From assembly GCA_965263065.1 (NCBI GenBank), contig CBDHGH010000001.1, positions 62,001 to 126,000 of the forward strand: a stretch of DNA of 64,000 nt. Reading direction: 5' to 3'. Origin of the DNA: TK10-74A sp965263065. GTDB lineage: Bacteria > Chloroflexota > Dehalococcoidia > Bin125. Below, in pieces: positions 10,523 through 18,363 of the stretch. Below the pieces are notes generated by a model. It was given only the letters and a program-made list of their open reading frames with translations. It was not told the DNA's origin and made no database searches. Position 1 is the first letter of the stretch. Each line of letters opens with the position of its first letter. The position numbers were made by a program, and so were the translations under genes.

Positions 10523-10623
10523 CTACGAGATCTCGCTCCCTCGCCATGACGACGTAACGTACGGACGCCAACCTCCAGCGCTGCGGTCGGTCACCGGTGA
10601 CGCAGTCCAGAACAGGACGACTT

Positions 10624-11517
10624 ATGACTGATTTTCAAGCCATCGCCGCGGCGCTCGATGAACGGGGCTTCTGCGTGATCCCGGACTTCCTGAGCCGTGA
10701 GGAGATCGACTTCCTCGTGGAAGAGTTCGATGTCTGCCCGGACTACTCCCCCGCGCCGCGAACCAAGCATGCGGCGCGGCACCTTGGCGATCGGCCGGTT
10801 GCCGGTCAAGCGGGAGCGCTGCGTTCTACCGCAATGGGACGCAAAGAAACCTTCCAAGGCATCCGTCCGCGGATGGAAGCGTTCGCGCAGGGCGTCACCG
10901 GCGCCCAGGCCGCGCTCTATCAAATCCTCTATCTCCAGACGCCGATCACCAATCTTCCCGTGCATCAGGATCACGATCACTTCTTCCTGACGGAGTTCAA
11001 TCCGACGCATCTCAATTTCTGGATTCCGCTGGTCAAGCCGTCGCGTACCGAGGCGGGACTGCGCCTGATTCCCTGGGATCGGCTTGGCGAACAGTCGCCG
11101 CGACTCTTGAACCTCTGTCGGCGCTCGGGCGCGAGTTATCTGCACCCGCTGCGTGACGGGGGGACGGTGTACCTGTCCGACTGGAGCGGGGTCCACTGGG
11201 TCGACGAGGACCTCGAAATCGACGAGGTCCTGGAGACACCAGAGGTGGGCCCCGGCGACCTGCTGCTGCTGAGCCTCAACACCATCCACACGACGCAGAC
11301 GACCGACGATCGGCGCCTCGCGGTGTCGTTGCGCACGTGCGATCCGGAGACGCCAATCGACTGGCATCGGGTGGCCGGCAATCCCACGCCGGCAATGATG
11401 CGCCAGCTCGCAAATGCGAGTCCGTTGAATCTCCCGGTGTTTCAACACATCCAGGAAAACGACTTCGGCTCCACGCTGGGGGACATCGTGCCGACCCTGA
11501 CCGGCGAGCGGGACTAG
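10624..11517 (+). CDS. Phytanoyl-CoA dioxygenase (PhyH) family protein
   Basis: A likely Fe(II)/2-oxoglutarate-dependent oxygenase of about 297 residues. The iron triad is visible: HQDHD (HxD) in the middle, the distal His in NTIHTTQ and a following Arg (RLAVSLRTCD) for 2-oxoglutarate. The N-terminus (LDERGFCVIPDFLSREEIDFL) is typical of PhyH proteins. The substrate is unknown. I chose ATG 10624; the nine-codon extension to 10597 has no support. The gene sits between the solute-binding protein and a dppC remnant in the same frame, so it may have replaced transporter genes. Its GC content is slightly lower than that of the surrounding genes. Confidence 0.85.
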   Translation: MTDFQAIAAALDERGFCVIPDFLSREEIDFLVEEFDVCPDYSPAPRTKHAARHLGDRPVAGQAGALRSTAMGRKETFQGIRPRMEAFAQGVTGAQAALYQILYLQTPITNLPVHQDHDHFFLTEFNPTHLNFWIPLVKPSRTEAGLRLIPWDRLGEQSPRLLNLCRRSGASYLHPLRDGGTVYLSDWSGVHWVDEDLEIDEVLETPEVGPGDLLLLSLNTIHTTQTTDDRRLAVSLRTCDPETPIDWHRVAGNPTPAMMRQLANASPLNLPVFQHIQENDFGSTLGDIVPTLTGERD

Positions 11518-11529
11518 CCGAACCGGGGG

Positions 11530-11631
11530 TGGAGTCGCGCCATCGCCAGCATCGCGATGGTGGTCGCCTTCAACTTCGTCGGGCATGGCTTCCGCGCCGC
11601 CCTCGATCCGCGCCTGCGCAACGTCCGTTAG
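11530..11631 (+). pseudogene. Remnant of an OppC/DppC-type ABC permease C-terminus
   Basis: Downstream of the PhyH stop the same frame reads SIAMVVAFNFVGHGFRAAL then DPRLRNVR and a TAG at 11629. This closely resembles the last residues of DppC/OppC permeases (typically ...LAFNLLGDGLRDALDPRLR). Only about 30 codons remain, with no start. It fits the loss of a permease gene that once accompanied the family 5 solute-binding protein at 8034-10412. The identification comes from recalled family sequence, not from a search. Confidence 0.6.
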
Positions 11632-11677
11632 CGGCGGCGCGCCGTGCTGGCGCCGTGCTGGCGCCGTCGGCCGGTCC

Positions 11678-12100
11678 CTACTCGAACTCCACCGTCGCGG
11701 AGCCGCGGGTCGTGCGATCGCCGGTGGGGTTGTGGATTTCCAGCTCCACATCGACGAGCTTCGCCCCGTCCTGCTCGTACTTCTTCGTCACGGCGCCGCT
11801 GAGCGTCATGGGCACGTCCTGCACGTCGGGCCGGCGGTGCGACACCTGCACGCGCCGCAGCCTCCAGCCGCCCGTGCCCAGCCAGTGGTCCACGTACTGC
11901 ATGAAGTAGGCCTGCTTGACCGCGCCGGGGATGATCGGCCCGGGCAGGCCCATGTTCCTGGCCGCCTCGGGATCGACGAACTGCGGGCCCCACAGCCAGC
12001 CCGCGCCGATGAACTGCAGGACCTTGAGCCGCGTCGGCATCCGCTCGTAGGCCGGGAGCGCGTCGCCCACGGTGATCGCGTCGTAGGTGATCGTCGGCAT
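11678..12100 (-). CDS. MaoC-like hot-dog protein, catalytic Asp/His not conserved
   Basis: 140-residue hot-dog-fold protein of the MaoC/HadB type. The region that in enoyl-CoA hydratases reads G-D-x-N-P-x-H-x-D aligns to AGWLWGPQFVDPEAA: the scaffold aligns, but Asp is replaced by Leu and His by Phe. A second usual His is replaced in GPIIPGAVK. It is therefore either inactive or not a classical hydratase. It is the last gene of a four-gene minus-strand operon with three FAS1-like dehydratase paralogues. A good AGGAGA site lies at the end of the preceding gene. It could be the HadB-like partner of one or more of the upstream HadA-like proteins. Confidence 0.8.
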   Translation of the reverse strand: MPTITYDAITVGDALPAYERMPTRLKVLQFIGAGWLWGPQFVDPEAARNMGLPGPIIPGAVKQAYFMQYVDHWLGTGGWRLRRVQVSHRRPDVQDVPMTLSGAVTKKYEQDGAKLVDVELEIHNPTGDRTTRGSATVEFE

Positions 12101-12102
12101 GG

Positions 12103-12681
12103 TTACTCTCCTGTGTGTCGGCCCCGGAAGTAGGCCATCGTGTGGCGCACGCGGGCCACTTCCTGCCCGATCTGTTCGTTCCCCGGCCGCCCCTCGAGGC
12201 GGCGGTAGCTCCAGTCGATGTGGATGAAGAGCGAGTGCCCCACGCGCCCGCCGATGCGCTCCTGCAGCCCGGCGATGCGCTGCGCGATGTGCAGGCGGTC
12301 GTCCAAGTGCAGCGGGGTGACGATGTGCAACTCCTCGGCGGCGATCAGCGTCTTCCAGGGGTCGATGCCGGGCGTCTCGATGCGCTGGGGGCGCGTGATG
12401 CTGTAGATCGCCCAGGGCGGCAGATCGTAGCCGCGGTCGTTCGACGCCAGGGCGGCCTCGAGGGCCGCGTCGCGCACCTCGAAGACGTCGGCCATGCGAC
12501 GCACCAGTTCCGCCTCCACCCGCGCACGGCTGGGCTCCATCTCCCGCCCCACGGCCGCGGCCAGCTCGGGCGGGATCAGGCTCTCCTCATCGGGCGGCGT
12601 CGGCGGCGCGTCCGCGTCCAGGATCGCGGTGCCCGCGTCGATGCGCTGGCCTGCGGCCTCACGCCTGGCATGGTCACTCAC
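12103..12681 (-). CDS. FAS1-like dehydratase (MaoC N-terminal domain), paralogue 3
   Basis: 192-residue HadA-like hot-dog protein. Family features include the ERIGGRVGHSLF segment followed by WSYRR, shared with the two paralogues upstream. It is the longest of the three because of an N-terminal Asp/Pro-rich insert. I chose GTG 12681, which overlaps the end of the upstream gene by 8 nt (GTGAGTGA) and gives a start matching the family. The longer frame reading through the upstream gene is rejected. Family knowledge: these subunits pair with a MaoC/HadB subunit to hydrate or dehydrate acyl-CoA or acyl-ACP. The substrate here is unknown. Confidence 0.82.
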   Translation of the reverse strand: MSDHARREAAGQRIDAGTAILDADAPPTPPDEESLIPPELAAAVGREMEPSRARVEAELVRRMADVFEVRDAALEAALASNDRGYDLPPWAIYSITRPQRIETPGIDPWKTLIAAEELHIVTPLHLDDRLHIAQRIAGLQERIGGRVGHSLFIHIDWSYRRLEGRPGNEQIGQEVARVRHTMAYFRGRHTGE

Positions 12682-13168
12682 CGGAATGCCTGCCCTTGAA
12701 ATGCGCGCGCGTGCGGCGCGTCCGCGCCACGACCTCGCCGTGCTGGTTCGTGTACGACCACTCGTGGTGGACGAACAGCGAGTGTCCCACGCGCCCGCCG
12801 ATGCGCTCCTGGACATCGGCCAGCCGCTGCACGACGGTCAGCCGGTCGCCGATCCGGATCGGGCCCAGGATGGTGAACTCGTCGGCCGCTTGCAGGCCGC
12901 GCAGCGGGGCGTCGGGCACGCGGTCCGGTCGCAGCCGGCCGTAGTGCGTCAGAATCGCCCAGGGCGGGACCTCCGCGCCGATCTCGTTGCGCTCCAGGGC
13001 GTCGCGCAGGCCGGGGTCGTCGACCTCCAGCGCCTCCGCCAGCCGCCGCACGAGGTCGGCGTCGATCTCGATCATGAAGCGCCCGGCCTCCCGCCCGATC
13101 GCCGCCTGCATCGCGGGCGTGATCATGCTGGCGTCGCCGGCGTTCTCGGTGGTCGCTGCGCCAGTCAC
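12674..13168 (-). CDS. FAS1-like dehydratase, paralogue 2
   Basis: 164-residue HadA-like hot-dog protein, clearly paralogous to its neighbours: it shares ITPAMQAAIGRE near the N-terminus and VQERIGGRVGHSLFVHHEW near the C-terminus. GTG 13168 is the start, with AGGAGG six bases upstream. The stop overlaps the start of the next gene. It belongs to the same operon as the genes at 13188, 12103 and 11678. Substrate unknown. Confidence 0.83.
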   Translation of the reverse strand: MTGAATTENAGDASMITPAMQAAIGREAGRFMIEIDADLVRRLAEALEVDDPGLRDALERNEIGAEVPPWAILTHYGRLRPDRVPDAPLRGLQAADEFTILGPIRIGDRLTVVQRLADVQERIGGRVGHSLFVHHEWSYTNQHGEVVARTRRTRAHFKGRHSGE

Positions 13169-13187
13169 GGCCGCCTCCTGCGCGCGC

Positions 13188-13682
13188 TCACGCGCCCGAG
13201 TGCTTCTGCTTGAAGTAGGCCACGGTGCGCCGCGTCGTCGCGACGTCGACCCCGTGCTGGTTGCTGAAGGTCCATTCGTGGTCGACGAACAGGGAGTGCC
13301 CCACGCGCCCTCCGATGCGCTCGTTCATGCCCGCGATGCGCGACACGACCGTCAGTTCATCGCCCACGTGGATGGGCGCCAGCAGCGTCAACTCGTCGGC
13401 CGCCATCAGGCCGCGCGGGGGTGCGTCGGGCAGGTCCGGCTGCCGGTAGCGCCCGAAGTGCACGAATAGCGCCCAGCCCGGCGCCTCCGGCGTGGCGTCG
13501 TCGCTCTCCAGCGCGGCGAGCAAGGCCGGGTCGGGCTCGTCGAGCGCCTCCGCCATCCGCCGCACGAGTTCGCGCGTGATCGTCAGCGTCACCGGGTCGC
13601 CCTCGCGACCGATCGCCGCCTCCATGGCGGGCGTGATCATGCTCTCGTCGTCGGCGTCGGTCTCGTCTGCGTGGTTGCTCAT
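13188..13682 (-). CDS. FAS1-like dehydratase, paralogue 1 (first gene of operon)
   Basis: 164-residue HadA-like protein, first of three tandem paralogues (ITPAMEAAIGREGDP, then NERIGGRVGHSLFVDHEW). I chose ATG 13682, with GGGAGA just upstream; the 14-codon extension to 13724 has no ribosome-binding site. The tandem triplication suggests subunits specialised for different chain lengths, or one complex of related subunits. No ketoreductase or thiolase gene is adjacent. Confidence 0.83.
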   Translation of the reverse strand: MSNHADETDADDESMITPAMEAAIGREGDPVTLTITRELVRRMAEALDEPDPALLAALESDDATPEAPGWALFVHFGRYRQPDLPDAPPRGLMAADELTLLAPIHVGDELTVVSRIAGMNERIGGRVGHSLFVDHEWTFSNQHGVDVATTRRTVAYFKQKHSGA

Positions 13683-13794
13683 CGGTCTCCCTGCGTGGTG
13701 GCTGCCAGCACTGGCCCCCTGCACTGGCCCCCAGCACTCGCAGAGAGACTAGCGGCCCCCGGCGCAGTGCTCCATCGACCGCCGTCCGCGACGG

Positions 13795-14541
13795 CTAGTC
13801 GGGGATCACCAGCCCCGATGGACGCCGTCGTCCCGGGCCGGCGCGCTCGATCATCTCCTGGCGGATAAACGGGTTGGCCTGCCGCTCGAACGCGATGGTC
13901 GTCTCCTGCATGTGGCCGGGCAGCACGCGGGTCTCGTCGGGCAGCGCCAGCAGCCGATCGACGATGCTCGACATCTCCTGCTCGTAGCTGCCGCCCGGCA
14001 TGTCGGTGCGGCCGATGCTGCCGCGGAACAGCGTGTCGCCGCTGAACAGCACCTGGTCGGTGTAGTAGCAGACGCTGCCCGCCGTGTGGCCCGGCGTGTG
14101 GATTGCGTGCAGGCCAATGCCGTCGACCTGCACCTGCTCGCCGTCCTCCACGAAGTGGTCCGGCTCGGGCACCGGGTCGGCCTCGAGCCCGAAGCGCCGC
14201 GCGTGCTCGACCGCCGCGCGCGACAGCTCCAGGTCGTCGCGGTGCAGCAGGAACTTCGCGCCCGTCTTGGCCTGAATGCCGCGCACCCCCAGGATGTGGT
14301 CGAGGTGCGCGTGTGAGTTCGCGATCAGCGTGATCCGCACGCCCATCTCGTCGGCCATGTGCAGGATCTCGTCGGCCTCCTCGCCCGGGTCGATGCAGAT
14401 CGCCTCGCGCGTGCGGCGGTTGCCGATCACCCAGCAATTCTCCTGGAAGATGCCCACCAGCATCCCGCGCACCTCGATCTCGGTGACCTGCGGGTCGTCG
14501 CCGGGGGCGTCGTGTCGCGGCGGGGCGGTGTCGTCGCTCAT
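13795..14541 (-). CDS. MBL-fold metallo-hydrolase (glyoxalase II-like)
   Basis: About 248-residue metallo-beta-lactamase fold hydrolase. The zinc motif is HAHLDH, followed by HTPGHTAGS, FSGDTLF and a C-terminal LPGHMQET; all metal ligands seem present. Such proteins hydrolyse thioesters (hydroxyacylglutathione hydrolase-like) or other esters, and the substrate is not determined. The ATG at 14541 overlaps the stop of the upstream PAC2 gene (ATGA), so the two are coupled. The 108-residue N-terminal extension in the same frame is the antisense-rich shadow of PAC2 and is excluded. Confidence 0.88.
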   Translation of the reverse strand: MSDDTAPPRHDAPGDDPQVTEIEVRGMLVGIFQENCWVIGNRRTREAICIDPGEEADEILHMADEMGVRITLIANSHAHLDHILGVRGIQAKTGAKFLLHRDDLELSRAAVEHARRFGLEADPVPEPDHFVEDGEQVQVDGIGLHAIHTPGHTAGSVCYYTDQVLFSGDTLFRGSIGRTDMPGGSYEQEMSSIVDRLLALPDETRVLPGHMQETTIAFERQANPFIRQEMIERAGPGRRRPSGLVIPD

Positions 14542-15425
14542 ACCGGGTCCTCTCCGTCGCCGCGCAGGATGCGGTCGATCTCGTCCAGCGCGTCGCTGCT
14601 GCGCAGCGGGCCGGTCGTCTCGCTCACGGCGGGCGCCGCGGCCTCGCCGGGCGGGCCGAAGGCCGACTCGAGCTTGCGCACATACTCCTGCATCTCGCTG
14701 TTGTCCTTCAGCGCCTCCGCGACCTGCGCCTCGTAGCGCCGCGCGCGACGGTCGAGGTCCGTGAGGTCGAGGTCGAGGGCGTAGATCTCGGCCAGTTTGC
14801 TGAGCAGCGCCTGCGTCGCCCGGGGGTTCTGACCGCCGCTCACGTAGTGCGGCACGCTGGCCCACAGACTGATATGCGCGATGTCGCGCTGCCGGCAGAC
14901 CTCGCTGATCGCGCCCACGATGCCCGTGGGCCCCTGATACGACGACGGATCGAAGCCCAGCTCGACCATGCGCTCCACGGGATGGGCGCCGCCGGTCAGC
15001 GGGACCGGGCGCGTGTGCGGGGTGTCGCCCAGCAGCCCCCCAATCGTGACGATCTCGACCACGCCCAGCTCCGACGCCACCTCGGCCACGTGCGCCGAAA
15101 ACGCCTTCCAGCGCAGATGCGGCTCGGTGCCCAGGCCCAGCAGAAAGTCGCGATCCGTGCCCTTGAAGCGGGCGGGCGTGAAGTCGGTCAGCGGCCAGCG
15201 AATCTCGCGCGTCTGGCCATCGCGCAGGCGCACGTGCGGCCGCTCCTCGGTGAAGACGAAGAAGCCATCCGGGTCGATCTCCGCCACGCGCTCGGTCCGC
15301 GCCCGGCGGCGCAGATAGCGGATCACCCCCGAGGCCGACTCGGCCGCGTCGTTCCAGCCCTTGAAGGCGATCACCATCACGGGGTCGCGGAGCTGCGGGC
15401 GGTAGTGGAAGCGAAGCGCGCTCAT
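14538..15425 (-). CDS. PAC2 family protein (proteasome assembly chaperone-like), copy A
   Basis: 295-residue PAC2-family protein. It starts with the family's DPVMVIAFKGWNDAAESAS and contains GGLLGDTPHTRPVPLTG and GPTGIVGAISEVC, ending in a charged coiled-coil tail. Family knowledge: these resemble the eukaryotic proteasome assembly chaperone 2 and are common in Actinobacteria, archaea and Chloroflexota. The role in bacteria is unclear, though they often coexist with proteasome genes. A second copy is at 25212-26090. It is the first gene of a two-gene unit with the MBL hydrolase. Confidence 0.88.
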   Translation of the reverse strand: MSALRFHYRPQLRDPVMVIAFKGWNDAAESASGVIRYLRRRARTERVAEIDPDGFFVFTEERPHVRLRDGQTREIRWPLTDFTPARFKGTDRDFLLGLGTEPHLRWKAFSAHVAEVASELGVVEIVTIGGLLGDTPHTRPVPLTGGAHPVERMVELGFDPSSYQGPTGIVGAISEVCRQRDIAHISLWASVPHYVSGGQNPRATQALLSKLAEIYALDLDLTDLDRRARRYEAQVAEALKDNSEMQEYVRKLESAFGPPGEAAAPAVSETTGPLRSSDALDEIDRILRGDGEDPV

Positions 15426-15483
15426 GGCCCCAGGATAGACCCTCCGCCGGGCCGCGCCCGCGCCGGCTCGCGATTGGCCCCGA

Positions 15484-16161
15484 TCAGAAGTCCGTGACCA
15501 TCTCCGCGGGCAGGTGGCGCACGTCGTTGAGGCGATGCATGGCGGTGTGCTGCGGCGCGCCCTGCGGATGCCGCCCCAGCGGCCAGCGCTCGACCTCGGT
15601 GATCGACGCGTTGTGGATCTCGACGTCCGCCAGCCAGTCGTCGTGCGGCGTCTGCCCGTAGGCCCAGCGCATCGCCGCCGCGATCGTGCCCCCGTGCGTG
15701 AACACCGCGACCGTCGCGGTCGCGCCGTCGGCCGCCGCCAGCCCGCGCTCCACGATCTCCGACAGCGCCGCCGACACCCGCGCCTGGAAGCCCGCCAGCG
15801 TCTCGCCCTGCGGCGAGTGGCGGTGCTGCGGCTGCCAGAGTCGCAGGTAGCGCTGCTCGTCGACAATCTCCGCGATCGAGATTTCCGATTCGTCGCCCAT
15901 CTGAATCTCGGCCAGGCGGTCGTCGAGCTCGATGGCTCGGCCGAGCTGTTCGGCGCTGGCCGTGGCGGTCTGATGCGCCCGCGCGAAGGGGCTGCTCACG
16001 ATGCGGGTCACGCCGCCTCCGGCGAGCCCGGCGGCGATGTGCGACGCCTGCGCCCGGCCGAGCGCTGTGAGCGGCGCCGAGGAGCCGTAGACGACGCCCG
16101 GTCCACCGGCCTGCCCGTGGCGAATCAGCAGCAGTCGCACCGACGGCCGAGCGTCCGGCAT
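15484..16161 (-). CDS. Histidine phosphatase family protein (phosphoglycerate mutase-like)
   Basis: 225-residue histidine phosphatase. The catalytic RHGQ motif is at residues 14-17 (LLLIRHGQAGG), followed by LTALGRAQA and the second catalytic His in VFTHGGTI. Members include phosphoglycerate mutases, alpha-ribazole phosphatases and broad-range phosphatases; the substrate cannot be set. It lies between the HhH-GPD protein and PAC2 genes, all on the minus strand with short gaps. Confidence 0.88.
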   Translation of the reverse strand: MPDARPSVRLLLIRHGQAGGPGVVYGSSAPLTALGRAQASHIAAGLAGGGVTRIVSSPFARAHQTATASAEQLGRAIELDDRLAEIQMGDESEISIAEIVDEQRYLRLWQPQHRHSPQGETLAGFQARVSAALSEIVERGLAAADGATATVAVFTHGGTIAAAMRWAYGQTPHDDWLADVEIHNASITEVERWPLGRHPQGAPQHTAMHRLNDVRHLPAEMVTDF

Positions 16162-16175
16162 GGCCGCGGTCGCCG

Positions 16176-16703
16176 CTAGGCCGGGACGGCGATCGGCGCC
16201 GCCTCGCGCCAGCCGTCGATCGCCTGGCCGTAGTACCGGCCCAGGATCAGCATGGCCAGCTTCTGCTTCGCGGGGCCGATGCCCGGCACGGTCCCGATCC
16301 GCTTCATCACCGTCGCCGCGTCGGGCTGGTCTTTCCAGATGTTCTCCGCCGTGCCCCCGAAGTCCTCGACGACGACGCGGCAGGCCGCCTGCACGCGCTT
16401 GCCCATGCTGCCCGGGAAGCGATGAATCGCCGGCGACTCGCGCATCACGGCGAGGAAGTCCTCCTCGGGCATGGCGGCGATCGTGCCGATGTCCAGGTGG
16501 CCGAGGCGCTGCTTGAGTACGTGCGGCCCCGCGAACGCCTTCTGCATGGGGATCTGCTGATCCAGCACCAAGCCGATCAAGAGCGCGTTCGGGTCGTGCC
16601 CCAGGAGCGCGTTGGCGTCCTCGTTGGCGGTGAACGGCGGGACCGGTGCGCCCGCCGCGGTGAAGACCGGTGCGATGTCCAAGTACTTGTTCGGGTCGCC
16701 CAC
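16176..16703 (-). CDS. HhH-GPD family base-excision repair-type protein
   Basis: 175-residue protein of the uncharacterised HhH-GPD family best known from Actinobacteria. A helix-hairpin-helix (GTVPGIGPAKQKLAMLIL) is visible near the C-terminus. The N-terminal half carries the family's conserved DPNALLIGLVLDQQIPMQKA. It is shorter than classical Nth or AlkA glycosylases and its activity is unproven. I chose GTG 16703, which has a strong GGAGGA site about 7 nt upstream. The long frame extending to 17204 is a shadow of the anti-sigma gene. Confidence 0.82.
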   Translation of the reverse strand: MGDPNKYLDIAPVFTAAGAPVPPFTANEDANALLGHDPNALLIGLVLDQQIPMQKAFAGPHVLKQRLGHLDIGTIAAMPEEDFLAVMRESPAIHRFPGSMGKRVQAACRVVVEDFGGTAENIWKDQPDAATVMKRIGTVPGIGPAKQKLAMLILGRYYGQAIDGWREAAPIAVPA

Positions 16704-16768
16704 GCCGCGCTCCTCCGCTCGCTGCCTGCCGGGGTGGTCGCCGATGCTATCACGACCCTCGCCCCCGC

Positions 16769-17488
16769 TCAGCGGGCGGGGAAGGTGAACACCACCGACT
16801 CCGACGACGGCGTCCCCGGCAGCGGCTCCTCGCCCTGGATCAGCACGATCGCGAAGCCCCGCAGGACGGCGTTCGGTTGCGGCTCGATCTGCATGATCGC
16901 GGCGCCGCCGGCGGGGGTCTGGAACACCCGGTCCGGCAGCGTCGTGCCATCGTCCAGGATGCGGAAGAGCTGATACGACGTGCCCGCGGGCGACGGCGCC
17001 ATGCCCCGGAACAGCAGGCTGACGGGCACGCCCTCGAAGTCCGTTACGAAGACCCAGCCGCCCGGTTCCTCGGAGACCCGCGTCTGCAGCGGCAGCCAGC
17101 GCCCGTCGGGGATCGGCTCCGGCTCGGTCAGCCACAGCAGGCCGACGGCCAGCGCGATCACGGCGAAGAGGGCCGCCAGGGTCTGCGGCAGGCGACGGCG
17201 CCACCAGACCATCGAGCGGCGCGCCTGCGCCAGCACCTGTTCGCGGCTGCGACGCTGCCGCGCGGCGGTCATGATCCGCCCCTCCAGCGCGATCGACGGT
17301 TGCGCGCCCTCGTCGCCCACCAGGGACAGCGCCGTCGCCGTCTCCATCAGCTCCTGGAGCTCCGCGCGTCCCTCCCCCCAGGCCACGACCGTCTCGCGGA
17401 CGGCGTCCGCCTCCTCGGGCAGCAGGGCGCCCAGCGCGTACGCCGCGAACAGATCGCGCGCTTCATCCCGGCTCAGCTTCAGCGTCAT
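16769..17488 (-). CDS. Anti-sigma factor, RskA-like membrane protein
   Basis: 239 residues. The cytoplasmic N-terminus resembles an anti-sigma zinc-finger-like or ASD domain (LFAAYALGALLPEEADAVRE). One membrane helix follows (TLAALFAVIALAVGLLWL), then an extracytoplasmic RskA-type domain with SYQLFRILDDGTTLPDRVFQ. It is expected to hold the adjacent ECF sigma factor inactive until a signal leads to its release. The ATG at 17488 overlaps the sigma gene stop (ATGA), giving a coupled sigma/anti-sigma pair. Confidence 0.88.
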   Translation of the reverse strand: MTLKLSRDEARDLFAAYALGALLPEEADAVRETVVAWGEGRAELQELMETATALSLVGDEGAQPSIALEGRIMTAARQRRSREQVLAQARRSMVWWRRRLPQTLAALFAVIALAVGLLWLTEPEPIPDGRWLPLQTRVSEEPGGWVFVTDFEGVPVSLLFRGMAPSPAGTSYQLFRILDDGTTLPDRVFQTPAGGAAIMQIEPQPNAVLRGFAIVLIQGEEPLPGTPSSESVVFTFPAR

Positions 17489-18201
17489 CGCCGGCCCGGC
17501 CGTTCCCGGCGCCGCGGCCCGCGGGTCGCGCCGCCCGTCTCCCGGCCCGCGGGCCCGTCGAGGTTGGCGCGCAGCCGGTGCAGCGCCGCCCGCATGCGCG
17601 ATGTCACCGCCGCCTCCGGGATCGTCAGCGCCTGCGCGATCTCGCGATGCGTCAGCCCCTCGAAGTAGGCGAGCGTGAGCACCTCGCCCTGCGCGCCGGG
17701 CAGGCGCAGGAACGCCTCCCGCACGACGCGGTCGTCGCGCGCGCCCGACTCGACGCCCGCCACGGGCGCCAGCCAGCGCGCCACGTCGCGCACGGTGTCG
17801 CCGCGCAGCCGTGACTCCTTGCCGCGCAATCGGGCGACGCACAACTCGCGCACGATCTGCCCCAGCCAGGTCGGCAGGTCGGCCTTGCCCGGGTGCAGGC
17901 GGCTGGCGTCGCGCCAGACGTGCAGGAAGGTCTCGCGCAGCACCTCCTCCGCCGCGTCCTCGCGGCCCAGCATGCGCACGGCCAGCGCGAAGGCCGGCCC
18001 GCGATGGGCGCGATAGATCTCGCGCAGCGCCTCGTCGTCGCCGTCCGCGACCCGCTGCAGCAACGCCCACGACTTGTGGCGCGCGACGAGGGCGTCGCCC
18101 GTCCGGGGCGAACCCCCCGCCCGCGCGGCCCAGGCATCCGGCGCATCCGACGGACCCGGCACGCGACCCCTCTCTCCCCCGCGCCCCGCGATCGACCTCA
18201 T
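17485..18201 (-). CDS. ECF-type sigma-70 family RNA polymerase sigma factor
   Basis: About 238 residues. Region 2 is recognisable in LREIYRAHRGPAFALAVRML then GREDAAEEVLRETFLHVWRDA, and region 4 in LPGAQGEVLTLAYFEGLTHR then EIAQALTIPEAAVTSRMRAA, typical of ECF sigma factors of the SigK type. The N-terminal ~40 residues are Gly/Arg/Pro-rich; the true start may be internal, because ATG 18201 lacks a clear ribosome-binding site. It is co-transcribed with its anti-sigma factor. Divergent neighbour 18364 encodes an M23 peptidase, a possible envelope-stress target. Confidence 0.87.
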   Translation of the reverse strand: MRSIAGRGGERGRVPGPSDAPDAWAARAGGSPRTGDALVARHKSWALLQRVADGDDEALREIYRAHRGPAFALAVRMLGREDAAEEVLRETFLHVWRDASRLHPGKADLPTWLGQIVRELCVARLRGKESRLRGDTVRDVARWLAPVAGVESGARDDRVVREAFLRLPGAQGEVLTLAYFEGLTHREIAQALTIPEAAVTSRMRAALHRLRANLDGPAGRETGGATRGPRRRERPGRR

Positions 18202-18363
18202 CCCGGAGGCCTGCCACGGGGCGGCGTGCGGCGGCCGGCGACGATCCCGTCGCGCCCCCTCATCGACGAATCGTGGGGGAGCGGTGGGGCCTAAGGCAAG
18301 CGGCTCGCCAGCCGCCGCGCTGCGTCCTACAGTAGTGAGGTGGCGGTGGTCTGAGAGCAGTGC

